Origin: Scalesia atractyloides
Lineage: Eukaryota > Streptophyta > Magnoliopsida > Asterales > Asteraceae
Reading direction: 5' to 3'
Assembly: GCA_947069175.1 (NCBI GenBank)
Contig: CAMTDV010000013.1
Location: forward strand, 29,329,857-29,393,856
Length of the DNA: 64,000 nt
In this document: in pieces, positions 1 through 8,207 of the stretch
Layout: each line of letters opens with the position of its first letter
Numbering within the stretch: the first letter of the stretch is position 1
Program-made: the position numbers and the translations under genes
The notes under the pieces: model-generated
Databases searched by the model: none
What the model saw: only the letters and a program-made list of their open reading frames with translations
What the model was told of the DNA's origin: nothing

Positions 1-653
1 ATTTTGTGAACGGGTCAAAATAATAAAGTTTACGAAAATAGAATTAGAGTAATAAAAATACTCAAACGATAGCATTACGGTAATGGAAATAAGGAATATT
101 ATTACTCGGACAAAAGTTTAGGAAAGTTCCGAGTCGTACGCTGATGTACGGAGATCGAAATGGGTCGAACGGGCAATAAAACGAACCTACAGCAAAATCA
201 TTGTAGAAGGTGCCGTCGCCGACGGCACAACAGGCCGTCGCCAACACACCACCAAATTACCGACGCCCTATGCTACTGTCTACGGCAGTTCTAACTAGAC
301 GCAAGTTTTCACATGGCATCGCCGACGGTGCTCTGAGCCATCGCCGATGCCATTCTGAAAATTTGAAAACTTTGAGTTGAAAATTGATTAAATTGTTTTG
401 ATATATTTTCCTTATTAAATTATATTACTAATAATTTATAAAATTTTTAGTTTAAAGAAATCGCAAGTAAAGTTGATGAAGATCAAGCCACGTCAAAGAA
501 CCGAACATCCCCAAATTTCAAGTTTCCGCTTTTAGTTAGTCTATTTATGTATTATCGGTATCTTATGATGTAAAGTGTTATGAATACTTTAAATAACTTA
601 ACTTCTATTGGATTATTCATTATAATTAGTAAAATACATATTTATATATGTTT

Positions 654-726
<73 letters not shown>

Positions 727-738
727 AGGGATCTTTTA
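1..738 (+). repeat. Element A 5' LTR, 3' portion only
   Basis: The segment aligns closely with 16405-17087 of the right LTR. It ends in GATCTTTTA where the right LTR has GATCTTTCA, just before the primer-binding site. It differs from the right LTR by a large TA expansion. A 19-nt perfect hairpin at 210-228 (arms GTGCCGTC and GACGGCAC) is decayed in the right LTR. Confidence 0.9.
656..723. repeat. (TA)n microsatellite in element A 5' LTR
   Basis: About 34 uninterrupted TA units. The equivalent place in the right LTR (about 17055-17071) is a short A-rich stretch, so the array expanded after A inserted or was lost from one LTR. Confidence 0.97.
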
Positions 739-740
739 GT

Positions 741-759
741 TGGTAATCAGAGCCTAAGG
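741..759 (+). promoter_or_regulatory. Element A primer-binding site (tRNA-iMet type)
   Basis: TGGTAATCAGAGCC follows the LTR end after two bases. It matches the usual plant initiator-Met primer site TGGTATCAGAGCC with one extra A. Reverse transcription of the element would start here. Confidence 0.85.
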
Positions 760-1030
760 TTAAATGTGTTCGGTTCAAGGCTTGATCAAAACGTTTGGTA
801 AGAACTAGCTATGAAATGAATTTCAATAGAAAAGAAGATAATTTAAAGTGTATGGGAGGAGTGTATTAATACACTCGAACCCGGGAAATACACTAAGCAT
901 AAACGGTTGTGACAATTTATATACTTAATCAACCGAAAAAGAATGATACATCATGAGTAACATTGAGTGATGAGTATTGTTCCCATATAATAATATGGAA
1001 ATGATTAAACAAAGTACTTATTTAATTGTT

Positions 1031-1531
1031 ATGGACGTTTCAGTAAATGTGATGTCTGACGAAACAGGTGAGGATACAGTATCCCTCATGGCGGAGTAGA
1101 TACAAGCAAAACTTTCCGAGGAAGTCGGAAAAGCGTTGGAAGCGGCCTTACCTGAATTTATGTAAATGTTGCAAACAACGAAGATGATAAGAATTGAAGA
1201 AAGGATGAATGAAATCAAAGAAAGCCTCAATCAAGATAGAGGCAAGGCTAAAGAAGGGAAAGCATGCCCTTACAACAAGTTCATGGCATGTAAGCCTCCG
1301 ATGTACAATGGGGAAGTAGATCCAATCATTTGTCAACGATGGATAAGTGATATTGAGGGAGTTTTTGAACGAACCCATCGTGACCCAACCGACTTCGTAG
1401 CTTACTGGACCGGTCAACTATGGGGTCAAGCGAAAGATTGGTGGGATAACCTCAAGAAGGAACTGGGAATTGAAACCACTAGAACCATGACATGGGAAGA
1501 GTTTAAGGCGCCTTTCCTTAAACGTCATAGC
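1031..1531 (+). pseudogene. gag: Element A gag, 5' part
   Basis: This is the N-terminal part of a Ty3/Gypsy gag, the capsid-forming protein of the retrotransposon particle. The likely start is the ATG at 1031, because the reading frame from there runs directly into the long open stretch at 1166. Two in-frame stops, TAG at 1097 and TAA at 1163, break the first 45 codons. The core gag motif is visible: CQRWISDIEGVF, then VAYWTGQLWGQAKDWW. The frame is cut at 1531 by B1 and resumes at 10817 (the copy of the target duplication lies at 10812-10816). The family's gag lines the virus-like particle; this copy is not functional. Confidence 0.88.
1527..1531. other. Target-site duplication ATAGC of B1 (left copy)
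   Basis: ATAGC precedes the B1 LTR start (TGTAACATCC at 1532) and recurs at 10812-10816 directly after the B1 right LTR (ends GTGTGACA at 10811). Five bases is the usual Ty3/Gypsy duplication length, so the insertion boundaries are certain. Confidence 0.97.
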
Positions 1532-1718
1532 TGTAACATCCGTAAAAAACGGATTTTACCAAACCCGCTCCGTTTATTAACCGAACAGTCAGTTAAAAAT
1601 TTCGTTGCGAATTAAATGCCTAAAATAATTTTAAACGATACATAATCAATTATTATATGGGAATATATAATTAGTTTTTGAAAAACTGTTAAAAATATGA
1701 AAATAAAAATGTTTTGTT

Positions 1719-1799
1719 CCTGTCGGGTTTCGAACCCGGGTCAGTCACGGTTCAACAACAGACTTAACACTCAACACTTAAACCACTGCGCCACTGATG
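1719..1799 (-). other. tRNA-like module t1 (antisense, B1 5' LTR)
   Basis: On the minus strand an A-box-like GGCGCAGTGGTTTAAGTG is followed about 40 nt later by the B-box GGGTTCGAAACCC. The T-arm CCGGG / CCCGA around loop TTCGAAA pairs at four of five positions. A run of five T on the minus strand (1705-1709) follows within 10 nt. There is no full cloverleaf acceptor stem, so I call it tRNA-like rather than a tRNA gene. Confidence 0.72.
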
Positions 1800-2052
1800 T
1801 TCTTTGTTAAATGTTAGGATCATTTAATTGATAACGTGTCTTTCCGAATTCAAAACCGGCGCCCAAAGTTGCAGTCGTCGGAAATCCCGGCAATCTCGCG
1901 AAACTTAACGATTCTTTCCGTTATTACGTAAACTTTAACTACACATCGGTTATAACCGACGTCTGAGTCCGCGACACAAATTATAACCGCCGGAGTTTTT
2001 CTAACCGACGAATCAAGTCGAAAATCGGACCAAATTCATCGACGATTTGCCT

Positions 2053-2060
2053 TATAAATA
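2053..2060 (+). promoter_or_regulatory. TATA box of B1 5' LTR
   Basis: TATAAATA followed by a C-rich stretch is a typical Pol II LTR promoter, which would start transcription near 2085. The four sense tRNA-like modules lie downstream, so they would be part of the genomic RNA leader. The same site is TATAAATT in the B2 5' LTR and degraded to TATGAATT in the B2 3' LTR. Confidence 0.65.
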
Positions 2061-2496
2061 CCCCCTCGAACCTCTGCAAACATTTTCGCTCAAAACCGCA
2101 CTCTTTCTCGGCGAAAACTCACTCGCCGGAATTCTTCTGCTCATCGCCGGAAAACCGAGTCCTTAACTTCTAAGCCTTACTAAACCCTCTGAACTTATAC
2201 CGAAGTCACCCACATACTTTGTAAGCTTTCTGAAGACTCTCTGCTGCAAGACACTCGTCGCCGGAAGTGATTGCTGTCGCCGGAGTTACGCCGGAGAAAC
2301 AGAGGAATCCAGTCGGTATACCTCACGCCTAATTTCTTCATTCTTTTTATTTAATATCACTTGTATTTAATCATCAGACGCTAAAGAAACCGATTAAAAC
2401 ATTGAAGCAGTCGGATTTCCGATGCTGGTTAAAACTGACGAAGAAGATGAAGTTCGGTAAACATATAAGTATAATTAAAATCAAGTTATTACTCGG

Positions 2497-2580
2497 GTTA
2501 GACACACAGTCCAGCGGTGGACTTGTGCACATTAAACACACAAAGGTCTCGAGTTCGAATCTTGTTCCACACACGCTGCC
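2497..2580 (+). other. tRNA-like module t2 (B1 5' LTR)
   Basis: Begins GTTAGACACACAGTCCAGCGG. The A-box region forms a hairpin GTCC-AGCGGT-GGAC, and the B-box GAGTTCGAATC lies at 2551-2561. A seven-T run at 2595-2601 follows. It is the first unit of the 168-bp-period array. Confidence 0.65.
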
Positions 2581-2665
2581 TTAATAAAATGCCCTTTTTT
2601 TGTTAACCGAACCGGAGTCACCACTGTTATATGTTAAGTTTATTAATAATCGGAATAATAACCAA

Positions 2666-2746
2666 GTTAGACACACAGTCCAGTGGTGGACTGTGTGTAT
2701 GTTTAATCACAGCGCGCGAGTTCGAGTCCGGTCTTCTGCACCGACT
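2666..2746 (+). other. tRNA-like module t3 (B1 5' LTR)
   Basis: Begins GTTAGACACACAG. It has a perfect 12-bp hairpin ACACACAGTCCA / TGGACTGTGTGT over the A-box region and B-box GAGTTCGAGTCC at 2718-2729. A five-T run at 2763-2767 follows. Confidence 0.65.
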
Positions 2747-2834
2747 CGGACAATTATCTAACTTTTTAAAATAAGACAGAAAAGGAAATGTTCAGTTTGT
2801 GTTTAAGTATAATAAAAATCAGTTAAGTTAACAA

Positions 2835-2912
2835 GTTGGACACACAGTCCAGCGGTGGATTGTGTGTTAGCATAACCCACAGGTCCCGGGTTCGAGACCT
2901 GTGGAGCGCACA
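2835..2912 (+). other. tRNA-like module t4 (B1 5' LTR)
   Basis: Begins GTTGGACACACAG. It has the same A-box hairpin with one G-T pair, and B-box GGGTTCGAGACC at 2888-2899 set in a nine-pair stem CCACAGGTC / GACCTGTGG. A five-T run at 2930-2934 follows. Confidence 0.68.
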
Positions 2913-3002
2913 GAGTCTTGGATTAATCGTTTTTAGAAAATAAAGGATTTTCTGTTTAACATAATTAATATATAAATATAATTAAAAACATAAATATTTC
3001 GG

Positions 3003-3080
3003 GTTAGACACGTAGCTCAGTTGGTAGAGCTGCATGCACGCGTACGGGAGGTCTCGGGTTCGAGCCTCACTCAGCGCACA
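3003..3080 (+). other. tRNA-like module t5 (B1 5' LTR)
   Basis: This is the most tRNA-like of the five. A near-consensus A-box TAGCTCAGTTGGTAGAGC forms a perfect four-pair D-arm (GCTC/GAGC), and B-box GGGTTCGAGCC lies at 3056-3066. A six-T run follows at 3152-3157. T-stem pairing is only partial and no acceptor stem is evident. Confidence 0.75.
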
Positions 3081-3558
3081 ATAATACTTACGAACCGGTC
3101 AACAGTCACTGTTACAGTCAAAGTCAAAGTCAACGGTCAAAAAGAGTCAACTTTTTTATTATTTTTATTTATTTATTTTAATTAAAAATCAATTAAAAAT
3201 ACTTAAAAATAACATTTTTAAGGTTAGAAAATAGCCTTAAACTCACAAAAATACACCCAACAATCCTACTAAAATGGATAAATAAAATCCGTTTACTTAC
3301 CGAACCATAATGCTATTTATCTAGGTTAAATTCACTCGTGGTTAAAACCACTTCGCGTGCATTCAACATCATCAACCGAACGCACCCACTGTGAGTGAAT
3401 CTTATAACTCCCCCTTTTAATTACTCGTTTTGGGGTGTGTCATGTGTCACAAGATAATTAACTCGTTTATTTAAACTTGTGCCATACCATATCGTGATCT
3501 AAACTTAGATTGTTTATATTGTTGTGATTACTTATTTCATTTTGTCAAATTATATGAA

Positions 3559-3787
3559 ATTCATTCATTAAGCCCATCAGTTCCTCGTGGGAGACGAGTT
3601 GAACAACGCGTGCCTCAAAACTAATCCATTATTGTTCATGTGTGTATCATTGAGTTTATATTGTTTGTAGTTATGTCTTTCATATTATCATGTATATGCA
3701 ATTCATTCATTAGGCCCATTAGTTCCTCGTGAGAGACGAGTTGAGCAATGCGTGCCTCTAAATGTTCCATTATTGTTCATGTGTGCT
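3559..3787 (+). repeat. Two-copy tandem repeat in B1 LTR with hairpin
   Basis: Copies at about 3559-3646 and 3710-3787 both contain CTCGTG(G/A)GAGACGAG (a CTCGT/ACGAG hairpin) followed by a GTTG/CAAC-like arm and GCGTGCCTC. The pair is kept in all four B LTRs. Confidence 0.8.
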
Positions 3788-4163
3788 TTATTTAATATCT
3801 AATGATTGTTGAATAAGTTTACATCTATTTTACTCATGTTTGGTTGTGCACTTATTTCATAATCAATTAAATAAACTTGTTCAAATGTTTTCCATAGGAT
3901 TCACTCGCCAACTTTATGTTGATCCAAAAACCTTTTCACACATGATACAGGTGAACAGGTTGAAGCAAGGAAAACATAGGAAATGCCTTAGAAGAGATCA
4001 AAGAGGCTTAGATTGATAGTTAGAACATGTTGTAATATTTATTGTAAATTTCCATTAAATTGTATTAATGAATATGAAACGTTAAAATAAATGTCATGAG
4101 CTTTGATGATAACCCAATCATGCCCCGATCACCTTTTCCGCTGCGGGTCGGGGTGTGACAAAT

Positions 4164-4178
4164 TGGTATCAGAGCCAT
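4164..4178 (+). promoter_or_regulatory. B1 primer-binding site (tRNA-iMet)
   Basis: TGGTATCAGAGCCATGA begins three bases after the LTR end and matches the canonical plant iMet site. The flank after it (ACTATAGGGA) is shared with element E. Confidence 0.95.
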
Positions 4179-4912
4179 GACTATAGGGATATAGGATAGG
4201 TTATTAGACCCTTAGAGCCTATACTATAGTCTGCCTAAATTTTAATTGATTAGGTGGTTACATACAAACTTGTGATATTTACCTGTTTCATATTTGTTTA
4301 TATTTACAGTCAAACATACATGCTTATATACATATTCATTATACATATATCAATGTTCATATATTCAATTCATTTTCATACTCTCATTATTCAAGGATTT
4401 TGTTGCAATTTTCAAATCTAATCAAAGTAAGTTCTGCGACGGGCATGTAGTAACTGGAAGGGTACAAGTACCGGTAGTCGGAACGTCCTGTCTAGGTTGG
4501 CATTCGTATAAATCCAATATAACGGACCAGTTTGCCTACCTGGGGACCAACGATGAGAGTACGAAGGACCTATTAGGCCAAAGCATGCCACACCAAACGT
4601 CGTTCGAACTAACCCACTTTGAGGTGTCACCGTGTCTACACCTGGACACATTCCGAATATCACACGTTGTGTACATATTTCTCGATTTTCTCCGGGTTTT
4701 AGTGTACGCAACCAGGCAAACCCGTGCGAACCATATGAAAAACCGGTATTCATGGGGGCCCACATGATTACACAGGTAAAGTATGGCGGCATGTAGGGCC
4801 TAATGGCGAGCAAAGCCCAAGACATCCTATGGATGTAGTAGATTTATTTTTCTATAATTATTTTATGAATGTTCATTCCTAATGCGACCCATGATCCCAA
4901 ATCGCTCAACAA
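4179..4912 (+). other. B1 untranslated leader
   Basis: The leader lies between primer site and gag. Open frames occur on both strands, but none resembles a known protein and the B2 copy does not favour one frame. It shares GTAGTAACTGGAAGGGTA with the leader of element E near 46560. Compared with B2, about 90 bp including the gag start are missing here, close to 4890-4900. Confidence 0.6.
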
Positions 4913-6221
4913 ATGGCTGCCGTAATACCCAACATTGTAATCCAAGTACAACAAGCACTCACCGCTAATCCTGTCAATCAAGAAAACCAAAACATTATCA
5001 ACTCTCCCTCAAATACCACTAAATGCACCTACAAGCTTTTCAAATCATGTGACCCTCCAAAATACAAAGGGACTGAAGGCGTCACTGCTCTCCTCCATTG
5101 GTTTGAAGAGATGGAGAACACTTTTCTAAATTGCGATTGCCCTGACGATCGCAAGGTGCGATATGCTACCGGTCGATTATATGGGATAGCACTTACTTGG
5201 TGGAATACAGAGAAGGCCAAACGAGGTGTGGAAGATGCTATGACCTTAACTTGGAACGAGTTGAAGGAAATCATGACCAGACGATTTTGCCCAAGGAGTG
5301 AAATCAAGAAAATTAGAAGATGAATTTTATTCGTTGAAGCAAAAGGAAGGAGACCACACCACATACAACAAAAGATTCCTCGAATTACATCAAATGGTTC
5401 CCAACATGTTCACTCCCCTCTACCGTTTGATCGAGCACTACATTCGTGGTCTTCCGTCAAAGATTCAAGACTCTGTAATAAGTACCTCGCCTGCAACCTT
5501 GGAAGCAGCAATGGAGCTAGCAACAGAGCTCACCGAGAACCGAATCCGAAACAAAGACTTCAAGGAGGAGAAGAAGAAGGATAAAGAATCGACTGAAACC
5601 TCGGATTACACCCAAACCGAATCCCCTTCTCAACTCAATCCTAAGAGAAAAAGAGAAGGGCAACTTTTCGCTGCTATCCAACGAAATCAACCAATTTCAC
5701 ACGCTATACCCATCCAAGCTATCCCAATCACTCAAGTGGCACCCAACTCAACCTACCCAAATAAGAAACCATATCTTGGACCTCACCCTCGATGCAACAA
5801 CTGTTTTTATCACCATCCCCTTACTTTACCTTGTCGACTATGTGCAACTTGTGGACGCTATGGTCATTTGAGCAAGGTTTGCCGCACCTTTCAAAACCAA
5901 ACCTTTTCCACTACTCAAACCATGAACCAAACCTATCAACCACCCCAATACCCCATGTTCCCATATATTCGAGCTTGCTTCAATTGTGGCGACCCTACCC
6001 ACTTTAGAAACACATGCCCTCAATTGGTTAACGTCATCAACACTCAAGCTCAATCAAACCCAGTTAACTAAGTAAACCAAGAAAACCCAACCACTAGGCC
6101 ACCAGCAAGAGGAAGAGTCTTCAATATCAACGCCAATCCTGTCGAAGATAATGACGGCCCGAACGAAGATACCCAACTAGTCCTCTTCGCCGAAAATCCA
6201 GATTCAACTCCTATCGTTTAG
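4913..6221 (+). pseudogene. gag: B1 gag (Ty3/Gypsy GAG with zinc knuckles)
   Basis: This is the structural particle protein. The core gag motif is visible (LLHWFEEMENTF, then YGIALTWW), followed by a charged Lys/Glu-rich segment. Two Cys-rich nucleic-acid-binding modules lie near 5788-5883 (CRLCATCGRYGHLSKVC preceded by CNNC) and 5980-6018 (CFNCGDPTHFRNTC). It ends in an acidic tail (…DSTPIV, TAG at 6219). Compared with B2, the first about 28 codons are deleted, one A is added in the run near 5310 (frameshift), and a CAA codon at 6069 is now TAA. The frame reopens beyond that stop. The zinc modules closely resemble those of element E, which points to the same lineage. It is defective as it stands. 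Confidence 0.9.
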
Positions 6222-6280
6222 TTTTATGTTTTTCTTTATCACATAGAACCAAACATAACTTAAGGATAAAGCCAATGAAA

Positions 6281-7626
6281 CTTTGACGAGAATACGGTGG
6301 ATACGCCGCTGGTACTTCCTATATATAAGTATTTTTGTCAAAGGATCAGAAGCATTATCTGGCGGTTATGAGAGGTTCCATGTGTAGACTGTTAGAGTAA
6401 TTATTGTTTATTATTTTCAGTATATGCAATTGCCGAGGCCGCCTGCTCCCCATTTATGAGCGTTGAGCCTGTTCCCCTTTTATTATGCGGTTTTACCTGG
6501 CGTGCCCGCATACGATCGGCTCCGTTTGATTGAGCCTTGATCGCACAGTTCATTTTACATTTTCATTACATGCAATACGATCGGCTCCGTTTGATTGAAC
6601 CTTGATCGCACAGACATTTTCATTATCAGTATCTTGTGGTTGTTGTGTTTGTTGTAGAGTCGCATAGAACTAATCATAACTTATGGATAAAGTCAATGAA
6701 AATTTGACAAGAATATGGTGGATACGCCGCTGGTACTTCCTATATATAAGTATTCTTGTCAAATGATCGGAGGCATTATCAGGTGGTTATGAGAAGTTCC
6801 ATGCATAGGCTGTTTGTGTGATTGTTGTTTAGATTAAGTCATTCATTTTCATTACATGCAATACGATCGGCTCCGTTTGATTGAACCTTGATCGCACAGT
6901 TCATTTTACATTTTCAGTACATGCAATACGATCGGCTCCGTTTGATTGAGCCTTGATCGCACAGACATTTTCATTATAAGTATTTTGTGGATGTTGTGTT
7001 TGTTGTAGAGTCACATAGAACTAATCATAACTTGTGGATAAAGTCAATGAGAATTTGACAAGAATATGGTGGATACGCCGCTGGTACTTCCTATATATAA
7101 GTATTCTTGTCAAATGATCGGAGGCATTATCAGGCGGTTATGAGAGGTTCCATGCATAGGCTGTTTGTGTGATTGTTGTTTAGATTAAGTTTATCATTTT
7201 CAGTACATACAATATGATCGGCTCCGTTTGATTGAGCCTTGATCACACAGACATTTTCATTTTCAGTACATACAATACGATCGGCTCCGTTTGATTGAGC
7301 CTTGATCGCACAGACATTTTCATTTTCAGTATTTATGAGTTTGTTGTATTGGTTGTAGAGTCACATAGGACTAATCATAATTCACTGATAAAACCAATGA
7401 AAATTTAACGAGAATATGGTGGATACGCCGCTGGTACTTCCTATATATAAGTATTCTTGTCAAAGGATCAGAGGCATTGTCAGACGGTTATGAGAAGTTC
7501 TATGTAGGATTTAGTAGTTTTTTTTTTTGCAACTAATTATAACTTGTGGATAAAACCAATGAAAATTTGGCAAGAAGATGGTGGATACGCCGCTGGTACT
7601 TCCTATATATAAGTATTCTTGCCAAA
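6281..7626 (+). other. Long hairpin modules LH1-LH5 in B1
   Basis: Five hairpins at 6281-6343, 6703-6763, 7054-7114, 7404-7464 and 7566-7626. Arms are typically TTTGACAAGAATA and TATTCTTGTCAAA around a loop of about 35 nt that is almost invariant. LH5 has TTTGGCAAG paired with CTTGCCAAA, a paired change of A-T to G-C. LH1 replaces two Watson-Crick pairs by G-T wobbles, and LH4 has one mismatch. The paired changes suggest that the structure matters. Confidence 0.75.
6513..7308 (+). other. Short hairpin modules HP1-HP6 in B1
   Basis: Six 31-nt hairpins at 6513-6543, 6578-6608, 6864-6894, 6929-6959, 7215-7245 and 7278-7308. The stem is CGATC-GGCTC paired with GAGCC-(TT)-GATCG around loop CGTTTGATT. 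HP5 has TGATC with GATCA, a paired change of the closing C-G to T-A. HP2 and HP3 carry GAACC, one mismatch. They come in pairs 63-65 bp apart. Confidence 0.75.
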
Positions 7627-7700
7627 GGATCAGAGGCATTATCAGGCGGTTATGAGAAGTTCCATATAGGATTTAGTATTGCCTTGGTTGAAATTTGTGT

Positions 7701-8190
7701 TACATTTATATCATCTTGCTATTTAAAGAGATTTGATTGTGTTCCATTTCTACATAAACTAACCTCTCCATCATAACAAACGAGAGAGGAACTGTCACCA
7801 TCCAAACATATATGCTATCAGAATGTGGATTCAAATGTTAGCTGTTGTGTTTATTTATGTTCAAATATTAGCTGTTGTGTTTTATTTATGTTCCATGTAG
7901 GTTATGGTATTAGAAGTTTTGCCTTAGGATATAACCATACCCTTCCAAACATATCCAAACTCTTATGCATGATATCATAGTTAGCGAAACAATTCTGCTT
8001 ATCAATACTTTTACAGTAGGCAACAAAAAGCGATTCCTGTATTAGGGTACTTAACCCTTACAAGGGACGCTACCGCCTCAAACAAAAAAATTAAAAACTC
8101 TTACTTTTTCTAAGTATGTAACTGTCAAAACTAAACACCATCATTCTTTTAGTCAAATATATCACTATTTAAATTTCGGGATGAAATTTC
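7701..8190 (+). other. B1 region between repeat array and polypurine tract
   Basis: AT-rich, with two short TTAGCTGTTGTGTTTATTTATG-type repeats near 7839-7890. No coding potential or homology is recognised. Confidence 0.6.
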
Positions 8191-8207
8191 TGAAAAGCAG
8201 GGGATAC
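8191..8207 (+). promoter_or_regulatory. B1 polypurine tract
   Basis: GAAAAGCAGGGGATAC lies directly before the 3' LTR and would prime plus-strand synthesis. The upstream TTCGGGATGAAATTTC is nearly the same as in element E (51438-51453). Confidence 0.88.

Larger units (their letters stand above)
1532..4160 (+). repeat. B1 5' LTR
   Basis: Starts TGTAACATCC and ends GGGGTGTGACA. It matches 8208-10811 almost throughout. The main difference is about 25 bp near 3222-3257 that is missing from the 3' LTR around 9900. It carries one antisense and four sense tRNA-like modules, a TATA box and a short internal duplication. Confidence 0.97.
6233..7700 (+). repeat. B1 tandem repeat array in place of pol
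   Basis: Five diverged units start near 6240, 6661, 7012, 7362 and 7530, with periods of about 420, 350, 350 and 165 bp. Each has a core GGTGGATACGCCGCTGG…CTATATATAAG inside a long hairpin, then GGCGGTTATGAGA. Between the early units lie pairs of short hairpins about 65 bp apart. Short chance open frames exist (such as 7546-7776), but they change between units, so I do not regard the array as coding. Confidence 0.9.

Noticed and set aside
580..801. Open frame of 73 codons in element A LTR
   Set aside because: Largely a TA microsatellite read as Tyr-Ile repeats; no start context and not shared with the right LTR.
2374..2584. 60-66-codon frames over tRNA-like modules
   Set aside because: Identical in both LTRs simply because the LTRs are identical; no protein features.
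3003..3080. Genuine tRNA gene
   Set aside because: D-arm and B-box are good but the T-stem is incomplete and no seven-pair acceptor stem can be formed.
4294..4825. Overlapping open frames on both strands in the B leader
   Set aside because: Frames exist on both strands with no known motifs; the B2 copy does not favour one of them by codon-position pattern. Most likely untranslated leader.
7546..7776. 76-codon frame over a B1 hairpin unit
   Set aside because: Contains the hairpin array; frames shift between units, so the conservation is at the nucleotide level.
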